Positions 23,725 to 36,146 of a stretch of DNA of 64,000 nucleotides are shown piece by piece. Position 1 is the stretch's first letter. Each line of letters starts with the position of its first letter. The stretch is from the NCBI GenBank assembly GCA_022813625.1, contig JAKLMB010000013.1, forward strand, positions 372,001 through 436,000, written 5' to 3'. A program made the position numbers and the translations under genes. The notes under the pieces are model-generated. The model saw nothing but the letters and a program-made list of their open reading frames with translations. It was not told the DNA's origin and did not search any database. This DNA is from Aaosphaeria pasadenensis. Its lineage: Eukaryota > Ascomycota > Dothideomycetes > Pleosporales.

Positions 23725-26322
23725 ATGTTTTTCTTTACAGTTGCTTGCCTTTTGGTGGAGAGCGCATTCGCACTTGATGTTAGATCCTTTGAATACTATG
23801 GAAAAGGACAATACAAAAGAGACGTCAGTGCGACTGGGTCTCCTCCATATCCCACTTCGTCGTTCCCGGCCCACCCGCAACCCACAGGAGGTGCTTGTGC
23901 CAGTTACTGGCTAGAAAACAAAAAGCATCAAGGCCTCGCAAGTTTCAATACCAACGGGGGCTCCGGCGTGAACGGCACTTATCAAGTTTTCAGAAATGTC
24001 AAAGATTTCGGTGCTGTAGGAGATGGACAGACCGACGATACTGCAGCAATTCAGCGTGCCATCAGCGAGGGAGGCCGGTGTGCCCCAGGTGTTTGCGAAT
24101 CGTCCACTACTACTCCAGCTGTTGTATACTTCCCTGCCGGGACTTACTTGATTTCTTCTTCTATTATAGATTACTATTATACACAGGTGAGTTCTCTTCC
24201 TTAATGTTCTCATTGTGCCGGCACCTCACTCAGTCAATCATGTCATGCTGTATTCTGTCATATTTCGACGAACGGAACGCTGATGAATTAGATAATTGGA
24301 AACCCGAATTGCTTGCCCACCCTATTGGCAACACCCGATTTCAACATTTCCTCTGGATTGGGTTTGATTGATGGCTCCCCATATCAGGGCTCAGGCCCAA
24401 GAGCTGGCAGAACAGGATTTGGACCGACGAATACCTTCTTTCGCCAGATACGAAATCTTGTCTTCGATATGACACAAATCCCCGCAAACGTCTCCGCCAC
24501 TGGACTTCACTGGCCTACCGCCCAGACTACAAGCTTACAAAATTTGGTGTTCAATATGAATTCTGCGAATAGAACTCAGCATCAAGGAGTGTTCATTGAA
24601 GAGGGCTCTGGAGGCTTCATGACCGATCTGGTATTTAATGGAGGTCTATACGGATTCAATGTTGGCAATCAGCAATTCACAACACGTAACTTGACTTTCA
24701 ATGGCTGCGATACTGCTGTCAATCAACTTTGGGACTGGGGCTGGACATACAAGAGTGTTTCTATCAACAATTGCCGAGTTGGATTTAACATCTCCGCCGG
24801 AGGACCTTCGGCTGTCAACGTTGGATCTCTCACTCTGTTCGACAGCTCCATTAAGAATACCCAGGTAGGTATCGTCACTTCCAGGACCGCCGATTCAGAA
24901 CCCGCAGGGGCTGGAAGCGTTTACCTCGAAAACGTGGAGCTCGAAAATGTTGCATCCGCTGTGCTTGGTGTGAACGGCACCGTATTAGCAGGATCATCAG
25001 GTGCAACAGTCATCCCAGCTTGGGCCGATGGCCACCGTTACCTCCCCAATGGTCCCTCTGAAGTCCGTGGCACTATTGATCCTAGCAAGAGACCTGGCAG
25101 CTTGTTGGACGCTGAAGGAAAATACTTTGAGAAGTCAAAGCCGCAGTATGGAGAGGTGCCATTAGATCAATTCCTAAGTGTACGAGATTTGGGCGCTAAA
25201 GGCGACGGTACTACGGACGACACAGAAGCTCTTAACGCCGCTGTTGTGCAGGCAGCAAGCTCGAAGAAGATACTGTTCATCGATGCTGGTTACTATCGTG
25301 TGACTGACACTATTTACATTCCGCCTGGATCCAGGATTGTCGGCGAGGCTCTTGCTTCCGTGATCTTTGCTGCTTCTCCAAGTTTCAACGACATCAAAAA
25401 TCCGCGAGCCGTGGTCAAGGTAGCTCAACCCGGTGAACAAGGTTCTGTTGAGTTATCAGACTTGTTTGTCAGCACCAAAGGACAACAGGCCGGTGCTATT
25501 CTCATTGAATATAACTTAGCCTCGTACGGCGAGGTCGCAGGTTTATGGGATGTTCACACAAGAATCGGCGGCTTCGCAGGCTCTGGTCTACAGACTGAAC
25601 AATGTCCTACCACTCCAAATGTTACTATCACGGCAGACAACCTGGTGCAAGAATGTATTGCTGCATACATGTCAATGCATGTCACTAAGTTCGGTACGGG
25701 CTTGTACATGGAGAACAACTGGCTTTGGGTTGCTGACCACGATCTGGACGATGCACGAAACAACAACACACAGATTACCATCTATGCCGGAAGAGGCTTG
25801 CTGATTGAGAGCATCCGAGGAGTGCTGTGGTTGTATGGCACTGCTGTCGAACACCATGTCAAGTACGAGTACCAATTCGTCGACACCCGGGACATTTTCA
25901 TGGGCCAGATCCAGACCGAAACCGCATATTACCAACCAAACCCCGATGCCACGATCCCGTTCCCTGAAGATGTTGCACGCTTTGATCCAATCTTTAGTCC
26001 AGCTAACGGCACCAACAACGCCGATGGCTGGGGTCTTCGCATTCTTCGCAGCTCCAATATTCTCGGCTATGGTGTTGGCCTATATTCGTTCTTCAATAAC
26101 TACTCGACAGCTTGTTCCCAAGTAGGTGCTGGAGCAACTTGTCAAACCAGGATCTTCAGTGTCGAGGGCAATGAACATTCGCACGATATCTCGATTTATA
26201 ACTTGAATACTGTCGGAGCTACAGACATGATCACAAGGGATGGAGTTAATATTGCCAGTAATGTGGATAACAATTCGACATTCGTGGATACTATCAATGT
26301 CTTTAGAATAGGTGATAGGTAA
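23725..26322 (+). CDS. secreted exo-beta-1,3-glucanase, glycoside hydrolase family 55
   Basis: Two exons: 23725-24186 and 24292-26322, giving 830 residues. The product starts with a signal peptide (MFFFTVACLLVESAFA, cleavage near 16). Two tandem beta-helix (pectate-lyase-3) domains follow, each opening with the typical repeat: NVKDFGAVGDGQTDDTAAI near residue 89 and VRDLGAKGDGTTDDTEAL in the second half. This duplicated layout and length match GH55 glucan 1,3-beta-glucosidases, which release glucose from beta-1,3-glucan of fungal cell walls, plant callose or storage glucan. Many N-glycosylation sequons (NVSA, NRTQ, NISA, NNST) support secretion. I started at 23725 because the in-frame upstream codons would bury the signal peptide. 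The intron after codon 154 is in phase zero. No catalytic residue was assigned. Confidence 0.92.
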
Positions 26323-27412
26323 AGGAGACACAAGCTAGGATCTGATTACATTTGAAGCGATTGCTGAGAGCACAGTGTGGGATATATTGTAAGATATGGT
26401 AACATAAATCTATTCACCTTGGTTTGCTTCATCACATTGTCCATTAGTGATGGTCCATGATGCTTTGTCCGCGTTGTCAACGTATCGTCCGAATAGTATA
26501 TGTCATTTAAAGTTAGAGAAAGGTAGTCACCAGCGGTACTCCGCACTGCCATCTTGAAGCGATTCACTCGTAGGTAAGGCAGAGGGTGTTTGATGCCAAC
26601 CATCATCAATCGATGTCTAGAAGACTACTGCAACGTTGAAGAGTACAGAGAGATGGTCCAAACAGGCAGGTGAAACAATATTAACTAGTTAATGGCAACG
26701 AATCGTATCGAAAGATACCGCACGGCCAGCGCAATAGCGATGTTTTGAGCGGCATGTAGGTTGCATTTAGCTCAGCCACTTAGACGGACGCTAAGCTATG
26801 AATATACAAGGTCGCAGCCGAATCCAGCTTGGACCACTATCGCGTATGTCGGGGTGAGGCTTTTCCGAAGTGGGCTTCTAGCCCCATGTCAGCAACCTCC
26901 AACCATCTCTCGATACTGGGAGCAGATCGTACCGAGAAGGTGTCGTGTTTCGTATTAAACCCTGCTTTCGCAAACTGCCATCTCCCACTGCAGCGGAGCA
27001 GCATGTTGAATTCGAGCTTTGGCCCTTTCCCCCTATACCAATTTCGTGGATATGCGTTGAAAAGCAAGATGCGATTGGCATTTCAATGAGCCCTTGCAGT
27101 CCCCGGTGCGACCTTCCGGCGACGGGCATTTGCTCCAAGAAAGTCTTTCAAGGTCTGCGAGCTGAGCCAGACCTCGGTAGGTATCACAGCATAATTGGCC
27201 CCAGACAATCACTCGCCGGAATCTATCGATACGATAGTGGTCGCCGACCAGGACTAGCACCCCTATTATACTATTGTTGTCCAGCTCATTCCCAAGTGCT
27301 CTGCAAGCCTCGCTCTCTCGACTATCGTGGAGTTTCCGATGTGGTTCTCCAACGGTCGGAAATCTATCCTTCTAGACTGAATTAAAAAAAGCCGCGCGCT
27401 ACTGCTTCCAAC
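26323..27412. other. intergenic between GH55 and permease genes
   Basis: About 1.1 kb. A plus-strand frame at 26945-27385 is open for about 146 codons but has cysteine- and proline-rich random-looking sequence, no family likeness and opposite-strand overlaps. I see no supported gene, repeat or RNA. Confidence 0.5.
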
Positions 27413-29711
27413 ATGACGAGGCGCACTGTACTCAGGTATGTATACTCTTTGCTCAGTTGCGGAGCTTATCTAATCATTATAGTGCCGACTTGAAGGAGCG
27501 TCATGTTGTATGTTAACATCACCAAAATGTTCATGAAGATACTATGCTAAGCCCTATCAAAGAATATGATGGCCTTCAGCGCCTGCATAGGCTTCGGCCT
27601 ATTCTTGCAGAGCGGGAAGGTCATCTATATCGCCGGCCCGGGCCTTGCGATTGTCGCTGTAGTGCTTGCTTCTAGCGTAATGTGGAGTGTCATTGCTTGC
27701 CTGGGCGAGATGACCGCTTTGTTTCCAGTTCAAGGTCCTCTTTTCGAATTTCCCGGTCGATTTATCGATGTAAGCTGCCCTGATGGTGTTGTGAAAGTAT
27801 TGTACTTACTCTGTGTAGGAAGCAGTTGGCTATGCCACGTGAGTAGGCAAAGATTCAGTCTACCACAACAACATATTGACTTTACCTAGTGGTTGGATAA
27901 CATGGTTTGCCTGGGTTGTCATCCTCTCTGTAAGTTTAGTTCTCTGTCCAGGTGCTCTGAGCTGGCCTATCCTATGGTAGTGCGACTTGAGAGTTACGCC
28001 ATCGATTATAGTCCGGAACTAATTTGATGGTGAAATAGGCAGAAATACTGGCCATCGCTCAGCTATGGAAGTTCCGTTTTGATGAAGAATATCTACGTGA
28101 AGTTGGATATCCTGACAAGCAGCTGGGCTGGAGCACTGAAGTATGTCCAATTGTTCGAGCTCAAGAACTTTGCTAAACTCTTGCAGAATTACTCACCCGC
28201 TGTCTGGGTGTTCTTATTCCTCATCACTGTTGGTTTGATTAACCTACTTCCTGTTCGCCAATATGGGCAACTCGAATACGCATTTGGAGTTGTGAAGATA
28301 TTCTTCATCTCTCTTCTAATCGTTTTCAATGTTGTAGTATCTGCGATGGGAAAGCATGGGAATCATTTTTGGACCTGGAATAAGCCGTATGGATTCTCTT
28401 CCGACACGTTTGTCGTGCATCCTTCGCATGATGCAGATAAAGGTGTTGTTATGACAGGAGATTCCGGTCACTTCCTAGCTCTATGGACAGCTATAACTGC
28501 AGCACTGTTCAGTTTCGTCGGATTCGAGACAGTCGCCGTATCAGCTGGTAATACCTCAACTTTCTCCTCAATCCCTATTGTTATATGTGACTTTGAAGAT
28601 GACTGACTATTGATTCAGCGGAGAACAAAGATCTGGAAAAGCACGAAACGATCAAGCTTGCGACTAGAAAGCTCAGCATGCGTATAACCATTCTTTACGT
28701 GCTCGGAACTTTTGTTGGAGGCCTCAATGTCCCTTACAACGACCCAAATCTTGTCAACATTCAAATCAATAGTGTCCGTGCAGGACAGAACAGTATCTTC
28801 GTACTTGCTGCAGTACGAAATGGGTTGAGAGGCTGGCCGAGTATCTTCAATGGCTTCTTCATCTTCTCGGCTACCACGTCTGGCATCAACGCGCTTTACA
28901 ATTCAAGCAGATTACTCCACGCGTTAGCCAGTATTCCAGAAGCATGGCCGTTGTGGTTACAGAATACCCGTCGACGGTTAGAGCGAACCACTTCCCGAGG
29001 CGTGCCACTTGGAACTGTGACAGTCAGCTGGCTTTTCGGATTAATGGCATTCCTTGCTGTTAAGCCATTTCCCGCAATCGTGTTAGGCCGGATTACGAAC
29101 AACGCAGTTGTCTCTGAGCTGATATGCTATGCTGTCATTTGCCTGTCATACATCCATTTCTACCACAGGATCAAAGAAGCTGCTGAAGATACCACACTGG
29201 AGAACAGAGCCGCTTTCAACCGGGACGACAAACAGTATCCGTACCGAACCCACGGCCAGCTGTTCCGCGCTTACTACGGGTTCATATTCTGTGTATTGCT
29301 AATCATTTTCAACAACTGGAGAGCGTTCGTGACACCGTTCAGGTAGGGTCATTTCTCACCCGTCACGCTGTAGGCCTTCCTATTAACAATCCTTCAGCAC
29401 TCCGGATTTCCTCGCATCGTACGTTGGAATCCTTGCGTTTTTCGCGCTTGTTGCCGCATACCACATCAAATCTGACGGTTACAATCCGTTGAAATGGCGG
29501 CGGAATGCCTCAATGCAGATACATCGGCCGCCGCCAAAGGTCGTCGTACCAGGCAGGCGGAGAGGACATCTTATATATCCGCAGCCCAAGGTTCGTTCTA
29601 CTAGCTTCTTGTGGTCATGCGAGATGTGAATCTAACCATTTATAGGAGCCAGTCTGGAATGGGGAGAACCTGAAGGCTCTCGTGAGTTTCATTTGGGGTT
29701 GGTTGAAATGA
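27413..29711 (+). CDS. amino-acid permease (APC superfamily, fungal AAT family)
   Basis: Ten exons in phase: 27413-27435, 27483-27507, 27563-27769, 27819-27838, 27890-27929, 28039-28140, 28187-28547, 28619-29342, 29398-29590 and 29646-29711, giving 586 residues. The first membrane segment carries MMAFSACIGFGLFLQSGK, the consensus of proton-coupled fungal amino-acid permeases. About twelve membrane segments follow, including FETVAVSAAENKDLEKHE with its conserved Glu, and SATTSGINALYNSSRLLHAL. Such proteins import amino acids at the plasma membrane. The predicted cytoplasmic N-terminus is only about 18 residues, shorter than usual, so an upstream exon may be missing. The intron at 28141-28186 is needed to remove an in-frame stop. 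The last exon could instead splice at the GTGAGT near 29682, changing the final residues. Substrate cannot be told. Confidence 0.85.
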
Positions 29712-30664
29712 ACTAGATTGTCTGGACTGCATGACTTGCATCTGGCCAAGTGCGCGCTCGACGGTTGGTGGCGTGGCAGCGACAGCTAGAATACGGGATA
29801 GGTCCTTTAGGCCTGCGTCGCCAACGCCGTGCAAGCCTTCTCTTCACGGAGAAGACATCTCCTAGTTGAGACCAACACCCAGGGCGAATTCCTTGGTATG
29901 GGCAAAGCGACTTGTCTAATAGTTACCGCAACTGTATATCAGTGTTGTCTGCATCCAACGTATTGTGCGCTGTGAGCGGCATTGTCTCAGAATTGTGTTT
30001 CTCTACTACCAGCAGTTTATTACACAGATACCCAATAGACCTATTTTGCACCGACCATGGACACAAACATATGCACATATCTATGCATTTGACTGGCCCT
30101 TATCAGTGGGTGTGCGAGGCAGCACGTGACGGACTTACTAGACCGGTGAAACAAATCCAGGCGCTTCCAGTCATGGATCAGATGGGGGCAAGTTGGCAGC
30201 TTGTCTGTAGTTGGCAGCTCCCAGATTAGTCCCAAGCTCCAACTCTGTATAATCAATCGACGCTCGGCGTTACCGTTTTTCAATTCGTGTTCGGGCTGCA
30301 ATTGCATGGTCGGGTACGGAGAACCTAGCGCGACCAGGGGCTTGTCAAAAACGGTTGCGGGTGTGTGTCCACCCCGTCCACCGTCCAGCTGCGAGCCTGC
30401 GACTCCTTGCCCTACCTTAACTTACCTTTGCCCAAAAATGTGTCAGCCAAGACGAACGCTCTCCGTGGGCTATAGACAGTCTTGTGCACTCTTTTCTTTC
30501 TCTCAGGCTGCGGTATTGCGACCTCGCTGCTTCGTGCAAAAGAACGTTGACGTTGGCCGTCATGCCTCTATCTCCACAACCCTATTCAAAAGCCACACCG
30601 TCAATCCTTGGACTTGCCGCGCTCTATAACCTGCCTTAGCCTACAGTTGTACGGTCCCGCGTCA
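29712..30664. other. intergenic upstream of the large unknown gene
   Basis: About 950 bases between the permease and the next gene. In-frame codons run upstream of 30665 from about 30608 but without an ATG. No supported gene. Confidence 0.5.
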
Positions 30665-33600
30665 ATGTCCCAGCAGCATATCAATCTCGCAAAAGTGTGG
30701 CAGCATCTCCAGGGCCGACAAGATATTTCTAACATACTGCGCGAGATTATAGGCGATCTAGCCTTGCACCATGGCGAGACTTGTGAGATCGAAGTGTCGA
30801 TACGAAAGATAATATGGATAAAGGTCATATTCGATCTTCAGAGAACATATTTGACAGGCGATGGCGCTGGGATAGCAGGTTGTCCTTCCTACATGCTGCC
30901 ATGTCTTGTGCCTCAAGAACTGCTGTTATCGACCATATTCTTTTTGGTCGATGTAAAGAGTCGTTTGTTCCCTAGTCAGACGACCCTCATGACTCGGGAA
31001 TACACTCGGCCAAGACACATGCTCTCACAGACTCTACTATCCGGGCTGCGGCTCTTGATGTTGAGGAAAGAAGACATCGCTGCGCGTGATAGGCAACGTC
31101 TACAGAATTTGATAAATAAGGCATGGCAGCATGATCGATTGCAGGGTGTAGAGGGATTCGTTGTGTCAGAGCTCTTTGCAGGTACCCTCGACCTGCTGAA
31201 TGATCTCTTGAATGGCGGACGGGATCCTCACGCAAGAGAAAGAGCTTGCGCAAAGTTGCCATCATGGCATGTTGGTCTTGTGGGTTTAGAATCCCTACTA
31301 GTTGTTTGTTCCAGTACTGATCAAGACAGTATCCTCTCGAGATTCAGCCAGAAACTTTCGTGACGTCTCTTATTCATGGAACTATGGAAGAAGACTGGTC
31401 CTCTGCTTACTGGGTACTGTATGACTGCCTTTGGGCTGTTGAGTCGGCAGTGACGCAGCGATTTGTTGACATTGCCCGATCAACGGTCTCGTTCGACGAA
31501 AATCAACTCGCGATTGATACCGACGAGATCCTGGAAAATTTATATCAGACCCGAACGAGCTTCATCATATCTGTTTTCCATCAAGTTAGTGGGCCTATGC
31601 TGCCCACTCCAGAGCTTCTGGACTCTTTAGCAATCACACTTCTTGACTGGAGTGCGGACCTTAACGTTTTCCTTACTCGCCAGGACTCCCTCCATGTAAG
31701 TAGGCATGGATAGAGGTACAGACTTAGATTTGACTGATATATGTACTCCAGCAACACCAATCAGCCGTCATTCCCGCCCCTTCGAGGGCGCCGAATTACA
31801 GGAAACATGTTGTCGAGATCAGCCCTTACCTAGAAGATGCAATGGTGAGTCTTGCTGCATGGCTTTCGCAGCACAGGACTAGCGGAGAGCAAATATCTGT
31901 TCGTAAAACTGCCATTACGAGTAACGATGTTCAAGACATTGTCAAAGATTGGATCATGCGAACGACTTCTGCACCTAAAGAAAGCCTGTCAAGAGAACTG
32001 GAAAGATCGCTACCTTCGATATACGTAGTTGATTGTCCTAAGCTACATGCGCTGCCCAAACAATTACTCGAGTACGAACTGAGATGGTGCGATAAATGGG
32101 CTTATGAGGTATATTGACCCTAGTATTGAAAGCTTGTTGCCAGACTGACGCGATGCAGGGCATGAAGGAAAACTCGCCAATGGTAACATGGAAAGAAGGT
32201 ACGTCAGTCTTGTTCCTTCGTCGTTGCTACCGTTAACGAAGTATCCTGTCAGGCATTGCGTGCCCTGGATGTACAGCAGGCGAAAAGGTCAAGCGTGCCC
32301 GCCTCATAGAGCCTATCCAACTCATATCCTCTGCTTTGGAAAATCCGAAATCTGACACACAAAGCGTCAGTCACTCAAGTGGCGGTGACACAGGTTCCTT
32401 CGAAGCCGGCTCAGCCTCCTTGACATCACGGTCGGCTTCGGAGGCGAATGCTTCAGCATTCAGCAATCCTGAACCCTTTAACACCGTTATGACCATTCCG
32501 ACTCAACTCTCACAGGCTAGCCAGGATACTAACAACTCTGGTCAACCTCCGGGATACTCCGAATCGCCTATAGACACAGCTCCATTCACTCCGCTCACGC
32601 CAATCTCCCCGCGATCGCACTCATACGGCTCGTCCTCCATGGATACCCCAATCAGTCCTGTTCTTGAATCTTTAAACGTTCCAATCCCTCGGGTTAATCG
32701 AATGTCCGTAGATCTGCCAATACCTGTCCCGACTAGTTCCAGTGAATTCTTTTCAAGTTCATTGCCCCAGCGGACGATTTCAGCGTCTTCTGCATCGTCG
32801 AGCGCCAGAATGAGCACCACTCCGACAGATACCATGGGAAGCGGATCCAGCCTGTCCAAGAAGCCAACGAGCAGGACAGTGAGAATTGCAAACTCCATGC
32901 GACGGAAACCGACCCCAAAAATCAAGGAGGCTTATCCATTACCCAAAGATCCGTCGTTTTCCTTCTCCACATCGGGTCATACCCTTTTATTATGGGGAAA
33001 AGATCACCTGGTTCGCTTCGACATCCCTTCTAATAACGTTTCGGCTACGCAAGGATGCAGATATGAGATTGATGGGATTGAAGCAGCGGCAGCTGGGAAT
33101 CACAAATGCGCGATAATCACCAGGAACAACTCAACTACTCATACTCTCACGGTTTATAACGGACTCAGCCTACAGCCTGAACACGAAATTGGGGTGAAAT
33201 TCTCCGGTCACGCGGGTAAAGTTTGTCTTGCGGTGTCACGAAACGATCGTTATATTGCCGCCTCAATGAGCGACGACATTCATGTTTTCTGTCTTGATGG
33301 CGGAATCAAATCCATACCCTTTCACAATCAGCTTCAGGTTTTTGAGTTAAGAGGAGGAAATCCACACCACCGAACGCTTACTATGGGAAGAACGACTAGT
33401 GATGAAAACTTTACGGAAAGGCGAGGAAGCGAAAGCGGGTGGATTGATGCACAGCGAGGCCTGAGCTCCAAAGAGAAGGCAGAAGAAGACCGGAGACGAT
33501 CGGCTGTGGTTTCTAGAAGGATTTACTTCTCTACTGACAGCACGCAGCTTGTGGTAGCAACGCAACAAGCAGACCACTGCGTCTATGTCGATGTATGGGA

Positions 33601-34183
33601 TTGCACAAGAGAACCAATAAGCACCATCTCGGAGCATTCGCGCTCCTTCAGAATGCCACCATATACACTGAACGACGGAGACCTGACATCGGTCTTTTAC
33701 GACTCCGAGCGGCGCAATGTTGTTTGCACAGGATTTCTAGGAAAGGAATATCCAATGCTCATTCCTTTTCCTGGATATGATACCCTACAGAACGAAACGT
33801 ATAGTACGAAGATTGTCCACGCAACCCAATCGCCGTCAGGATCATCTATAATCGTAGCCAATGCGATGACCGAAATGATCCAATTCGAATATACCTCAAA
33901 AGGAACATTCTCGCCCCGAAAATTGAGGAAGTCCCCAGCGAAAATCAGTAACAGCGCATTCAAGCCTGGCGCTATAGCTTTGGCTATGCCGCTTGAAGAT
34001 TCCCTACAATGCTTCTGGATAAAAGATGGGAAATGCATCTTGAGAAGTATCAAGATCGGTTCTGGAGAGACCGTCAAAGACTACGACCTTCGCCCACACT
34101 ACGACCGGCTGATGAGCTTGAAAGACAGGCCTATTGTTGCGCGAGCTCCGTCACTGCACATACCAGAACTCGATGGTGGATGA
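30665..34183 (+). CDS. large protein of unknown function with WD40/propeller-like C-terminal half
   Basis: Five exons in phase: 30665-31279, 31330-31695, 31752-32108, 32159-32198 and 32253-34183, giving 1102 residues. I do not recognise the family. The first 445 residues are helical and globular, with no membrane segment. A short block with two cysteines (GIACPGCTAGEKVKR, about 460) precedes a Ser/Thr/Pro-rich linker (about 490-680), which ends in a basic patch (SMRRKPTPKIKEAYPLP). The last 400 residues read as repeated beta-strand units (for example FSGHAGKVCLAVSRNDRYIAA and ARSRIYFSTDS-like RRIYFSTDSTQLVVA), like a diverged WD40 propeller. The first intron (50 bases, GTGGGT donor) is needed because the frame changes at 31280-31329. 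This is probably an intracellular scaffold-type protein; that is inference from layout only. Confidence 0.7.
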
Positions 34184-36146
34184 TAGTCAATTTACGAAAA
34201 AGACACTTCATTTTACGAATAAGATCATTATCTTAGAGCAAGAACAACGACTCTTCGACACAACGTTCATGTTGCATCATGTCACGATTCCTCCAAGTCC
34301 GCAAACGACCCTATGGCTGCTGCCTGCGAGTACACCAGTTTTGTTCTTCCGGACAGAGATTTGTGACCGGCGGAGTACACAACCGCCAGAGCCTCTTCAC
34401 TGCTTGCAGGCCGCATATTATTGATGGACCAGAAGGACTTTCGCATGCATCAATGCCGATCGTCATATGAAATTAGCACAGACGAAACGGTTGGACAAGC
34501 ATATTATTTACAACTAGTCAAGCGGTATCTTATTTTTCCATTGGCATATCTAAACACTCAAGCATAGCGACAGACAACACTGTCAAAAATAGATTGATCA
34601 TATGTATCTCAATCACTTCCATGTCTTACATGTGACGTATACCTGCCTGCGTGGTTCAAAAATAGCTTCCGCCAACTTGGAAAGGCACCGATACCCAGCG
34701 TCACATCTCCCGCTCAATTAAACTCCTACCCAGGGTAGTTATATTAATTACCCTCCATGCTGTATTATTGACTCTCCAGAACGCTTTCGCTTAGCCCTGT
34801 CCGGACAATGCTGCACTGTGCTTCGTGCACAAACGTCTCCATCTGGCCCCATCGGCCTTTCAAGGATCCTTGATCATCTTGCACCACTCGTTTGCAAATA
34901 TAATCATTCAAATACGAGAAACACGTGGATCGGAGGTTCCTCACGCATTATGTACATATTCCCATGTTCGACAAGGCTAAGTTCGAATATGGAAGCCGCA
35001 ATACAATCCAGGAAGGTCGCAAAAAAATGACATGAATATTACCTTACAGCCAATAATGCAGCTCAGTATACCATGAGAACAGATGCCTGGCTGCTGCAAG
35101 CCAAGCTTTGTAGAGCAGTTGCATTCCACTATGATAGGACATTTTGGCAATGCCGGACTCTGCATTTAAACCTTTTCTCTTTGGCCCCCAGCTCTCCCTG
35201 AAGGACCAGCATCGCCGAATTAGTTCCGTGGGGAGTAGTTGGTTTTTGAGTGCTATGGACTGTGAAATGATACATGCATATACGAAATGTAAAGCGAATC
35301 CCGTGCGGTGCGTATGTATACATGCCACAGTCCAGCACTGCCACGGCTGTACCTGAACACATCTCGTCTATCCTGGAATCTGCAGAACTGAATCGATCCA
35401 TAGATGATGTGCGTTGAAGGCTGCTTACATTTACTCCGTAGCTCATCCTAATTTCCGTGGTCTCGGGGTATGTTCAACGATGTATTCCTACATCTCGATT
35501 TTAGGGTGTTGGATCCAGGTTGATACTATCCGAAGCCACCGCGGTTGCCTTGGATCTGTACAAGCCGGGGAGTGCTGCATGCTGCATGCGGAGAACTATT
35601 GATCATGCACACAGCTGGCTCTTCTGATCGATGTCTCTCGTTCAGCCGCACAGCGTACAGAAAGTTGGTGCATTGGAGAAGAGCGTCCTAGGACTTCCCT
35701 GGATCTTCATTCGTGGAATTGACTATACAGGTTCTTGCACAGTTCACATCCCTGTTTGGTGGTAGAGCAATGAGGCATTCTACAATGACGCGATGAATCG
35801 CTAATTGCTTTGGCTGACCTTTGTTGTAAGATGCTGGAATCTTAGGTTTATACCCAGGTATGATCGAACTCAATACCAGTGTAAATGCAACCGGGCACGG
35901 AATCTGGTAGGAAGGACAGGCTGCACATATCGATTGGAAATATGTTGTATAAGACCCTGCTCTCAGATAATACAGATCAGGTAAAGAAACGCTAGGTTCC
36001 CGCCTGACAAACTCCAGTCTGATCCCTCAAGGCCAATGGTAGGCCTTCTCAAATCCACGAAGACACGCCCTTCTCCTGATTTCGCCAAAAAAGCATTTTA
36101 TGAATACATTTGAGTAATTAAAGACGTCAGTCCCTGGTAATGGAGC
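34184..36146. other. intergenic, convergent 3' ends
   Basis: About 2 kb between the unknown gene and IWS1, which converge. Several frames of 60-105 codons overlap on both strands and none looks like protein. I see no repeat, RNA gene or mobile element here. Confidence 0.5.

Noticed and set aside
26761..26830. A tRNA-like string (TAGCTCAG) near 26767
   Set aside because: No matching B-box, acceptor stem or cloverleaf could be drawn. I found no convincing tRNA or rRNA gene in the window by eye.
26945..27385. A 146-codon plus-strand frame before the permease
   Set aside because: The composition looks random, there is no splice or start context, and overlapping frames exist on the other strand.
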